This document shows positions 57,331 through 64,000 of a stretch of 64,000 nucleotides of DNA, piece by piece. The notes below the pieces were generated by a model. That model had not been told where the DNA came from. It saw only the letters and a list, made by a program, of their open reading frames with translations, and searched no databases. Each line of letters starts with the position of its first letter. Within the stretch, counting starts at the first letter, position 1. Origin of the DNA: Pseudomonas iranensis (lineage in GTDB: Bacteria > Pseudomonadota > Gammaproteobacteria > Pseudomonadales > Pseudomonadaceae); contig NZ_CP077092.1 in NCBI RefSeq assembly GCF_014268585.2, positions 2,542,001-2,606,000 of the forward strand. The letters run 5' to 3'. The translations under genes were made by a program, and so were the position numbers.

Positions 57331-57543
57331 ATGATGAGCAGTTCATTCAAGGTCGGCGAAGCGGTGCGCTGGAATTCCGAGGCCGGCGAGATCCACGGCA
57401 AAGTGGTCAAGGTGCACACTCGCGATACCGAGTTCATGGGCCGCCACCGGCCGGCTTCGAAAGACGCGCCGCAGTACGAGGTCAAGAGCGACAAGACCGG
57501 CCACCTGGCCATGCATCACGGCGACGCGCTGAAGCACGCTTAG
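57331..57543 (+). CDS. DUF2945 / HVA1 Tudor-like small protein
   Basis: A 70-residue protein of the DUF2945 (hypervirulence-associated Tudor-like) family. Its marks are FKVGEAVRWNSEAGEIHGKVVKVH near residues 6-29 and QYEVKSDKTGHLAMHHGDALK near 48-68. It has a compact SH3-like barrel. The binding partner is unknown. The start is ATG 57331 or 57334; GAGG is close before. Its stop overlaps the stop of the convergent D-hydroxyproline dehydrogenase gene. Confidence 0.88.
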   Translation: MMSSSFKVGEAVRWNSEAGEIHGKVVKVHTRDTEFMGRHRPASKDAPQYEVKSDKTGHLAMHHGDALKHA

Positions 57544-58793
57544 AAACGTGCCAGTCGGTAGGCGTCGACACTCGGCAGCGCGAGAGTCGCGCCTGAGACC
57601 ATCTGCCCGATCAATTCCGCCGTCAGCGCCGCTTGAGTCAGGCCTAGATGCTGATGACCGAAGGCAAGCAAGACCTTGCCGTCGCAAACCTGATCGATCA
57701 CCGGCAGGGAATCCGGCAGCGACGGGCGAAAGCCCATCCACGGTGTCGCGCCATCAGCGTTCAGATCCTTGCGAAACAGGCGTTGGCTCAAACGCTGCAA
57801 CTGCCAGGCGCGCGCCATGTTCGCTGGCCGCTCCAGCCCGGCGAATTCGACCGTGCCGGCCAGGCGCAGCCCATCGCGCATCGGCGTCATTATGAATTTG
57901 CGTTCCAGCGAGGTGACGGGGAAGGGCAGGCGATCATGCTCGTGCGGCAGCATCAGGTGATAGCCACGTTCGGTGTCCAACGGTACCTGCTTGCCAGTCA
58001 GCGCGGCAGTCAGTTTCGCCGAATGCGCACCGCAGGCCAGTAACACGCGTCTGGCCGTTACCCCGCCATTACCGGTCACTAATAAAACACCGTTCTCCTG
58101 CACGCAGCCGCCCTGAACCTGCTGCTGGAGAAAACTCACGCCGCTGCTGCGAGCCGCTTCGACCAGTGCGCAGACCACCCGATAGGGATCAAGGAAATGC
58201 CCGGTGCGCGGGAAAAACAGTCCGCCCTGAATCTGTTCGCTGAGCTGCGGCGCCGTTTCGCGGATCGCCCCCGCCTGCCAGTAATCCACCGGCACCTGCT
58301 GCTGATGCAGCCGTGCCTGCAAAGCTTCGATGGCCTGACGGGATTCAGGTGTTTCGAAGACCAGTAACGAGCCGTCAACCTTGAGCAGATCCGGGCGCTG
58401 GATATCGCTGAGCAAGCGCTGCCACGCATCCAGGCTGCTTTCATTGAGCGCGCGCAGGCCGGCGACGGTTTCCTGAAAAGGCTCGGGCCGCAGATTCAGC
58501 AGCAAGCGGGTGAACCACGGCAGGGCGCGCGGCAGGTATTTCCAGTCCAGGCGCAGCGGCCCCATCGGGTCCATGAGCATGGCTGGCAAGCGCTTGAGGA
58601 TCGAAACATCAGCGATCGGAAATACCTGCTCGGTGGCCAGATGTCCGGCGTTGCCGAACGAAGCGCCATGCCCCGGTTCCTGCTGATCGATGACCACCAC
58701 GCGCAAACCCCGGCGGGCCAGGCGCAATGCGCAAGCCACGCCAATGATCCCGGCGCCGACCACGGCGATGTCGTGCGAAGGATTATTCGCCAT
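57540..58793 (-). CDS. D-hydroxyproline dehydrogenase (DadA-like FAD enzyme)
   Basis: A 417-residue FAD-dependent amine oxidoreductase of the DadA/DAO family. The FAD loop is [19 protein letters not shown] near residues 11-29, with an acidic end in [10 protein letters not shown] near 33-42. It has the C-terminal [25 protein letters not shown] end. Its place in a hydroxyproline operon points to oxidation of cis-4-hydroxy-D-proline to pyrroline-4-hydroxy-2-carboxylate; a single-chain enzyme of this type is known from P. putida. The start overlaps the upstream gene by 11 bases. Confidence 0.87.
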   Translation of the reverse strand: MANNPSHDIAVVGAGIIGVACALRLARRGLRVVVIDQQEPGHGASFGNAGHLATEQVFPIADVSILKRLPAMLMDPMGPLRLDWKYLPRALPWFTRLLLNLRPEPFQETVAGLRALNESSLDAWQRLLSDIQRPDLLKVDGSLLVFETPESRQAIEALQARLHQQQVPVDYWQAGAIRETAPQLSEQIQGGLFFPRTGHFLDPYRVVCALVEAARSSGVSFLQQQVQGGCVQENGVLLVTGNGGVTARRVLLACGAHSAKLTAALTGKQVPLDTERGYHLMLPHEHDRLPFPVTSLERKFIMTPMRDGLRLAGTVEFAGLERPANMARAWQLQRLSQRLFRKDLNADGATPWMGFRPSLPDSLPVIDQVCDGKVLLAFGHQHLGLTQAALTAELIGQMVSGATLALPSVDAYRLARF

Positions 58794-60375
58794 GGCGTGT
58801 CGCTTCCCATTGGCCATCGAGCAAGCGCCGAAGGTTGAGCGGATTGGTCTGTTGCAGCGCCGTCGGCAGCAAGCTGTCGGGGAAATCCTGATAGCACACC
58901 GGCCGCAGGAAACGCAGGATCGCCGCAGTGCCGACCGAGGTGCTGCGCGCATCTGAGGTCGCCGGATAAGGCCCGCCATGCACCATCGCATCGCAGACTT
59001 CCACGCCGGTCGGCCAGCCATTGACCAGCAGGCGCCCGGCCTTGCGCTCGAGGGTTGGCAGCAACGTACGCGCCAAAGAAAGGTCTGCGTCATCCATGTG
59101 CAGGGTCGCGGTCAGTTGACCTTCGAGATGGGCGCAGACCTGACGGATTTCTTCGTCACTGCTGCATTGCACGATCAGCGATGTCGCGCCGAACACCTCA
59201 GCCTGCAAACGCTGATCGTCGAGAAAATCCGCTGCATCGGTGCTGAAGACATGCGTCTGACACTGATTCGGGCCGCTGCCGACTTGGCCAACCGCTATCG
59301 CGCGTGCACGGGGGTTGTCTTGCAGAGCGGTCACGCCTGCTTGATAGGCGCCGAAGATGGCGGGCGTGAGCATGGTTTGCGCCGCGCTGCGCGGGATCAG
59401 TTCAGCCACCGCGCTGAGGAACCCGTCGAGCGCCGGGCCTTTGCGGGCAATCAGCAATCCCGGGTTGGTGCAGAACTGCCCGGCGCCCAATGTCAGCGAC
59501 GCGACAAACCCTTCGGCCAGCGCCTGCGCGCGATTTTCCAGCGCGGCGGGAAACAGCAAAACCGGGTTGATCGAGCTCATTTCCGCATACACCGGGATCG
59601 GCTCGGGCCGCGCTTGCGCAGCTTTCATCAAGGCCAGACCGCCAGTGCGCGAGCCGGTGAAACCAGCGGCTTTGATGCGCCAGTCGCTGACCAATGCGAT
59701 GCCGACTTCGTAGCCAGAATCGAACAACAAGGAAAACACGCCCTCGGGCAGAGCGCAGGCTTTGACCGCTTGCGCGACTGCGCGGCCGACCAGTTCGCTG
59801 GTGCCCGGATGGGCGCTGTGCGCCTTGACGATTACCGGGCAACCGGCCGCCAGTGCTGCGGTGGTGTCGCCACCGGCCACGGAAAATGCCAGCGGAAAGT
59901 TGCTCGCGCCGAACACCGCGACCGGCCCCAAGGCAATCTGCCGCTGGCGCAGGTCGGAGCGCGGCAGCGGTTGGCGTTGTGGTTGCGCACTGTCGACGCG
60001 CACGTCCAGCCATTCACCCGCGCGCACGGAACGGGCGAACAGGCGCAATTGCGAGCAGGTGCGGCCACGTTCGCCCTGGAGGCGTGCACGCGGCAGACCG
60101 GTTTCGGCGTGGGCGCGTTCGATCAGTTCGTCGCCAAGGTTTTCGATGTGTTCGGCAATGCTTTCGAGAAATGCCGCACGGGTGCTCAGGCTGGTTTCGC
60201 GGTACGCATCTTGCGCCGTCCAGGCCAGGGCACAGGCCTGTTCCACCTGTTCGGCTGACGCCCCGGCGAACTGCGGTTCAAGTGCCTGGTTGGTCGCCGG
60301 ATCAATCCCGCGAAAGGCCGGACGCGTACCCGTCACGGATTGTTGGCCGATCAGCATGTTGCCCGTCAGAGTCAT
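58783..60375 (-). CDS. 2,5-dioxovalerate (alpha-ketoglutarate semialdehyde) dehydrogenase
   Basis: A 530-residue aldehyde dehydrogenase. The catalytic Cys is in [10 protein letters not shown] near residue 305 and the Glu in YAEMSSINP near 268. [16 protein letters not shown] near 155-170 binds NAD(P). The length and sequence fit the class III ketoglutarate semialdehyde dehydrogenases. It makes 2-oxoglutarate in the last step of hydroxyproline breakdown. The end overlaps the dehydrogenase gene by 11 bases; the upstream deaminase gene is 63 bases away. Confidence 0.92.
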   Translation of the reverse strand: MTLTGNMLIGQQSVTGTRPAFRGIDPATNQALEPQFAGASAEQVEQACALAWTAQDAYRETSLSTRAAFLESIAEHIENLGDELIERAHAETGLPRARLQGERGRTCSQLRLFARSVRAGEWLDVRVDSAQPQRQPLPRSDLRQRQIALGPVAVFGASNFPLAFSVAGGDTTAALAAGCPVIVKAHSAHPGTSELVGRAVAQAVKACALPEGVFSLLFDSGYEVGIALVSDWRIKAAGFTGSRTGGLALMKAAQARPEPIPVYAEMSSINPVLLFPAALENRAQALAEGFVASLTLGAGQFCTNPGLLIARKGPALDGFLSAVAELIPRSAAQTMLTPAIFGAYQAGVTALQDNPRARAIAVGQVGSGPNQCQTHVFSTDAADFLDDQRLQAEVFGATSLIVQCSSDEEIRQVCAHLEGQLTATLHMDDADLSLARTLLPTLERKAGRLLVNGWPTGVEVCDAMVHGGPYPATSDARSTSVGTAAILRFLRPVCYQDFPDSLLPTALQQTNPLNLRRLLDGQWEATRHGE

Positions 60376-60438
60376 GGTGTCTTCCTGTGAAATGAGCGAG
60401 GCCTGCCGCGAATCGTTTTGACTCGCGGCAGGTAGTAG

Positions 60439-61386
60439 TCAGGCGAAATTCTGCTCGGCGGACCAGTTTTCGTACCAGTGACGGAACAGCGAATACTGCT
60501 TCTCGGCATAGCGTCTTTGCGAATCGCTCAGCACGTCGCTTTCGTTGAAGTGCAGGGTGTATTCCTTGTCGCCGTTGAGCACCATCAGATGCTTGTAATA
60601 CAGCACCAGATCGCAACCTTCGTCGAACGAGGACAGCACCGCCAGCGCCGACTCCAGCTCCCGCGCCTGGCGCCTGGCCTTGGCATCGCCTTGCGCGGCC
60701 TGCTTGCTCAGCGCCACCAGTTGCAGCACTTCGCGAGGAAGGGCGTTGCCGATGCCGGTAATGGCGCCGGTAGCGTTGCAGTTGACGAAGCCGTGCACCA
60801 CTTGCGTGTCGACGCCGACCATCAGCGTCACGTCGTCATCCTTGGAGGTGATGTTCTCGGCCGCGTAGCGCAGGTCCGCGCCGCCGCCGAATTCCTTGAA
60901 ACCGATCAGGTTCGGGTACTCGCGGCGCAGTTCGAAAAACAGATCGGCGCGGGTGGCGAAGCCGTAATAAGGGCTGTTGTAGATCACCGCCGGCAAGTTC
61001 GGTGCGGCTTGCAGGATCGCGGCGAAGTGGGCCTTTTGCGCCGTCGCCGAAGCGCCACGGGACAGCACGCGCGGGATGACCATCAAGCCTTGCGCGCCGA
61101 CTTTCGCCGCATGCGCTGCGTGGGAAACCGCTTCTCGGGTGTTCACCGCGCCAGTGCCGACGATGGTCGGCACCCCGGCAGCGACCAGCCGCGCCACGCC
61201 TTCCTGACGCTCGGCTTCGGTGAGCAGCGGCCAGTCGCCCATCGAGCCGCAGTAGACCACGGCGCTCATGCCGACATCGATCAGCTCGCGTCCCTTGGCC
61301 ACCAGCGCATCGAAGTCCGGTTTGCGCTGGGCGGTGCATGGGGTCATCAGGGCCGGCATGCAGCCGGTGAAGATGTTGTCGCTCAT
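60439..61386 (-). CDS. Pyrroline-4-hydroxy-2-carboxylate deaminase (DHDPS family)
   Basis: A 315-residue TIM-barrel protein of the dihydrodipicolinate synthase/N-acetylneuraminate lyase family. The Schiff-base Lys is in IGFKEFGG near residue 164 and the Tyr in VIYNSPYYG near 136. In the hydroxyproline route this family removes ammonia and water from pyrroline-4-hydroxy-2-carboxylate to give ketoglutarate semialdehyde. The operon context makes that role much more likely than lysine synthesis. It lies between the epimerase and the semialdehyde dehydrogenase genes. Confidence 0.9.
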   Translation of the reverse strand: MSDNIFTGCMPALMTPCTAQRKPDFDALVAKGRELIDVGMSAVVYCGSMGDWPLLTEAERQEGVARLVAAGVPTIVGTGAVNTREAVSHAAHAAKVGAQGLMVIPRVLSRGASATAQKAHFAAILQAAPNLPAVIYNSPYYGFATRADLFFELRREYPNLIGFKEFGGGADLRYAAENITSKDDDVTLMVGVDTQVVHGFVNCNATGAITGIGNALPREVLQLVALSKQAAQGDAKARRQARELESALAVLSSFDEGCDLVLYYKHLMVLNGDKEYTLHFNESDVLSDSQRRYAEKQYSLFRHWYENWSAEQNFA

Positions 61387-61440
61387 GATTCAACTCCTTG
61401 GCATTTCGTTTGATTCGAAGTGAAAAATCGGCGTGGCGGC

Positions 61441-62367
61441 TCAGATGCCCCACGCGAACGGGTCGCTGTCGTCGATCAGCAAGGTGCTGTCGGCGGTCAT
61501 GTAGGCGCGGCCGGTGATGAACGGGCGAATGCGTTCGCCCTCCCATTCGAAGCGCCCTTCGAACTGGCTGCCGGTAATGCTCGCCTGGATCCATGGCGCG
61601 CCCGCTTGCAACTTGTCGTCGGCGGCCAGGCAGGCAAGTTTGGCGCTGGTGCCGGTGCCGCACGGTGAGCGGTCGTAGGCTTTGCCGGGACACATGACGA
61701 AGTTGCGGCTGTCGGCCCGATCGTCATCGGCGAACAGTTCGATGTGGTCGATGACCGCGCCGTCTTCGCCAAAAATGCCCTGATCTTCCAGCGCCTTGAG
61801 CATCGCCCAGGTGTACGCGGTCAGGTGTTCGACGTTGTCCATCGTTAACCTCTGGCCATGCTCGGAGACCAGATAAAACCAGTTGCCGCCATAGGCGATA
61901 TCGCCGACCACGCGGCCATAACCCGGCACCTCCACCGGTACCTGTTTGCGATAGCGGTAGGCGGGCACGTTGCCCAGGGTGACCGAGCCATCGTCATGCA
62001 AAGTCGCGCTGACTTGCCCCACCGGCGTGTCGATCTTGTGTACGCCCGGCTGGATTTTCCCCAGATGCTGCAACGAATTGATCAGGCCGATGGTGCCGTG
62101 GCCGCACATGCCCAGGTATCCGGCGTTGTTGAAGAAGATCACCCCGCAGGTGGCGTCTGCCGACACCGGCGGACAATACAGCGCGCCGACCAGAACATCG
62201 TTGCCACGCGGCTCGAGCAGACAGGCGCGGCGCCACTGATCGTGCTGGCTGCGCAGGGCATCGCGTTTATCGACCATGCTGTTGCCGGACAGCTCGGGGA
62301 AGCCGCTCATCACCAGCCGCGTCGGCTCGCCGCCGGTGTGGGAATCAATGACGTGTACTCGTTTCAT
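61441..62367 (-). CDS. 4-hydroxyproline 2-epimerase
   Basis: A 308-residue proline racemase family enzyme. The two catalytic Cys are present, in GMCGHGTIG near residue 88 and [10 protein letters not shown] near 236, so it is a true epimerase and not the dehydratase form, which lacks one Cys. It turns trans-4-hydroxy-L-proline into cis-4-hydroxy-D-proline. The N-terminal [14 protein letters not shown] is the family start. It lies between the permease and deaminase genes. Confidence 0.94.
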   Translation of the reverse strand: MKRVHVIDSHTGGEPTRLVMSGFPELSGNSMVDKRDALRSQHDQWRRACLLEPRGNDVLVGALYCPPVSADATCGVIFFNNAGYLGMCGHGTIGLINSLQHLGKIQPGVHKIDTPVGQVSATLHDDGSVTLGNVPAYRYRKQVPVEVPGYGRVVGDIAYGGNWFYLVSEHGQRLTMDNVEHLTAYTWAMLKALEDQGIFGEDGAVIDHIELFADDDRADSRNFVMCPGKAYDRSPCGTGTSAKLACLAADDKLQAGAPWIQASITGSQFEGRFEWEGERIRPFITGRAYMTADSTLLIDDSDPFAWGI

Positions 62368-62389
62368 GAAGAGATCCCGTTGGATGATT

Positions 62390-64000
62390 TCAGTAGGCGC
62401 CGGCAGGGCGGGCGCTGACGGTGGACGAGGGCGCAGGGCTGTCGCTTTCTTCGTCCTCGTCGTCCAGGCGCAGCAGATGGGCAGGCACGCCGGTCGCTGC
62501 GCCCCAGTAGTAAATGCCGGTGGCGCAAGCGGCGACGACGATCGTGTCGAACGGATGGGTGAGGATACCCAGGCCACCGAAGGTGCCGAGTTTCGACAGC
62601 ACGATAGTCACCGCGTAGAAGGCGATCAGCCACGCCGATGAACGCACCTGACGCGCCAGACTCAGGTGTGCGGTCGGCACAAAGCGGCCACAGAACAGAT
62701 AGATGACAAACATCAGGATTTGCAGGCCGAGCAGCCACGACACGGTGTTCCAGCCCGACCAGTAAACGATCAGCGCGGCGATGATGAACGACACCGGCCC
62801 GAGCAGGCCCATGCTCTTGACCCGGAACGGGCGCGGCATGTCCGGCGCATTGCGCCGCAGCGCCGCAACCGATACAGGCGCCACCGCATAGCTCAACACC
62901 AGCGCGGCGGAGACCACGTTGATCAGCGCTTCCCACGACGGGAATGGCAGGGTCCAGAACACCGACAGGGCGAAAGTCAGCCACAGCGCCGGACGCGGGA
63001 TGCCGGACTTTTCATCGATGTGGGTGAAGACCTTGAAGAAGGTGCCGGTCTGCGCCCAGCCGTAGATCACTCGCGGCGTGGCGTTCATGTAGATGTTGCC
63101 GCAGCCGCTCGGCGAGATCACCGCATCGGCGACCACCAGATAGGCCAGCCAGCCGACACCGAGCGCCAGGGCGATGTCGCGATAGGGCAGGGCGAATTCC
63201 TTGCTGATACCGGCCCAGCCGTTGGCGAGCATTTCCGTCGGGATGCTGCCGAGAAAGGCCATTTGCAGCAGCACGTAGATCAGGGTCGACAGCAGCACCG
63301 AGAGAATCAGCGCGATGGGAATGGTGCGCTGTGGATTCTTCACTTCGCTGGCCACGGAAATGATTGGCGTCAGGCCCAGGTAGGCAAAGATGATCCCCCC
63401 GGCAGAGACCGCCATCTCCACACCGGACAGGCCGAATGGAGCGAATCCCTGAACCTGAAAGTTCTCCGGTTTGAAGAAGGTGAACAGCACGCCGATCACC
63501 AGCAGCGGCACGATGAATTTGAACACGCTGACCAGATTGTTGGCCTTGGCGAAGGTCTTCACGCTGCGGTAGTTGAGCAGGAAAAACACGCAGAGCAGGC
63601 CGAACTGCACCAGCCAGCCGAGGATGGTCGGGTCGCCGCTAGCCGCCTTGGTCAGGCCGGGAAACCATGCCGCCGCGTATTGGCGCGAGGCGACCACTTC
63701 GATCGCCACCAGACTGGAAAACGCAATCAGCGTAATGAAACCCATCAGGTAGCCGAGCAGCGGACCGTGGGAATAAACCGGGTAGCGCACCACGCCGCCG
63801 GCACGGGGCAATGCCGCGCCCAGTTCGCAGTAGACGATACCCAGCAGCAACACGGCGAAACCGCCCAGCAACCAGGAAAAAATCCCCGCCGGACCGGCAA
63901 TCGCCGAGACATGGCTGGCGGCGAACAACCAGCCGGAGCCGAAGATCGCGCCGAGTCCGATAAAGGTGAGGTCGATCAATGAAAGCTGTTTTTTGAACTT
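62390..64000 (-). CDS. APC-family amino acid permease (5' end outside the window)
   Basis: At least 536 residues of an inner-membrane amino acid permease with about 12-14 helices. The frame stays open to the window edge: [21 protein letters not shown] continues past a TTG that could be mistaken for the start. GAIFGSGW is the first-helix motif of the APC fold. The C-terminus is hydrophilic. As the first visible gene of the hydroxyproline operon it probably imports hydroxyproline or proline; the substrate is inferred from context. The true start is beyond 64000. Confidence 0.88.
   Translation of the reverse strand, partial: KFKKQLSLIDLTFIGLGAIFGSGWLFAASHVSAIAGPAGIFSWLLGGFAVLLLGIVYCELGAALPRAGGVVRYPVYSHGPLLGYLMGFITLIAFSSLVAIEVVASRQYAAAWFPGLTKAASGDPTILGWLVQFGLLCVFFLLNYRSVKTFAKANNLVSVFKFIVPLLVIGVLFTFFKPENFQVQGFAPFGLSGVEMAVSAGGIIFAYLGLTPIISVASEVKNPQRTIPIALILSVLLSTLIYVLLQMAFLGSIPTEMLANGWAGISKEFALPYRDIALALGVGWLAYLVVADAVISPSGCGNIYMNATPRVIYGWAQTGTFFKVFTHIDEKSGIPRPALWLTFALSVFWTLPFPSWEALINVVSAALVLSYAVAPVSVAALRRNAPDMPRPFRVKSMGLLGPVSFIIAALIVYWSGWNTVSWLLGLQILMFVIYLFCGRFVPTAHLSLARQVRSSAWLIAFYAVTIVLSKLGTFGGLGILTHPFDTIVVAACATGIYYWGAATGVPAHLLRLDDEDEESDSPAPSSTVSARPAGAY

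Noticed and set aside
60439..61386. dapA (dihydrodipicolinate synthase)
   Set aside because: The operon with epimerase and ketoglutarate semialdehyde dehydrogenase fits the hydroxyproline route, and lysine genes are absent.
63977..63979. TTG as start of the permease gene
   Set aside because: Frame and sequence similarity continue upstream to the window edge; a start here would cut into the first part of the APC fold.
62666..63982. 438-codon plus-strand frame opposite the permease gene
   Set aside because: Composition (Gln, His, Arg rich) is that of the reverse of a membrane protein gene.

Overview
This window looks like a chromosomal segment of a Pseudomonas of the fluorescens group. The coding DNA is GC-rich. 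The order yejA-yejA-yejB-yejE-yejF-fabI / mltD / gloB / methyltransferase / rnhA / dnaQ, and the later block nadK / metallophosphatase / rhomboid / yeaC-like / DUF2797 / pepN, match what I remember of Pseudomonas chromosomes. Many gaps carry the inverted REP doublets (GCGAGCAGGCTCGCTCCCAC and its complement) typical of these species. I saw no rRNA, tRNA, CRISPR array, complete insertion sequence or prophage.

Layout. (1) 1-5050: end of an alpha/beta hydrolase gene, then a periplasmic molybdenum hydroxylase operon (2Fe-2S subunit, Tat-exported molybdopterin subunit, two-haem-motif cytochrome) and a GAF-GGDEF diguanylate cyclase. (2) 5052-8174: a 1040-residue protein of unknown function. (3) 8325-16520: the Yej-type oligopeptide ABC transporter with two tandem substrate-binding proteins, ending in fabI. 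(4) 17033-22617: mltD, gloB, a methyltransferase, rnhA, dnaQ and a GNAT enzyme. (5) 22583-26060: LysR regulator, a small conserved protein, a ChrR-like flavin reductase and an ArsB-like transporter. (6) 26082-33665: DUF1853 gene, the nadK operon and pepN. (7) 33994-41873: katG, an AT-rich orphan gene, an LTA-synthase-like sulfatase-fold enzyme, an orphan ABC binding protein, a membrane-protein/XRE pair with two phased operator-like palindromes, and a small membrane protein. (8) 41962-45340: copper chaperone PCuAC with Sco, galactose dehydrogenase, and a Fic protein with a small antitoxin-like partner. (9) 45422-54736: an accessory block bounded by two direct copies of a ycaC-like isochorismatase-family hydrolase gene, whose proteins are identical although about 33 silent differences separate the genes; between the copies lie three short-chain dehydrogenases and four transcription regulators. 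(10) 54924-57543: trmK-like gene, zinc alcohol dehydrogenase and two small stress-type proteins. (11) 57540-64000: a trans-4-hydroxy-L-proline degradation operon (permease, epimerase, deaminase, ketoglutarate semialdehyde dehydrogenase, D-hydroxyproline dehydrogenase), cut by the window end.

How the genes work together. The hydroxyproline genes form a whole route from uptake to 2-oxoglutarate. The Yej genes make one peptide importer. PCuAC and Sco deliver copper to cytochrome oxidase. The molybdenum hydroxylase probably passes electrons to its cytochrome. Most other genes are housekeeping or single-gene units.

Most worth a second look: the ycaC duplication, the Fic pair whose small partner lacks a recognisable inhibitory motif, the palindrome pair in front of the membrane-protein/XRE unit, the MITE-like repeats, the large unknown protein with an internal repeat, and a short-chain dehydrogenase without its catalytic tyrosine.
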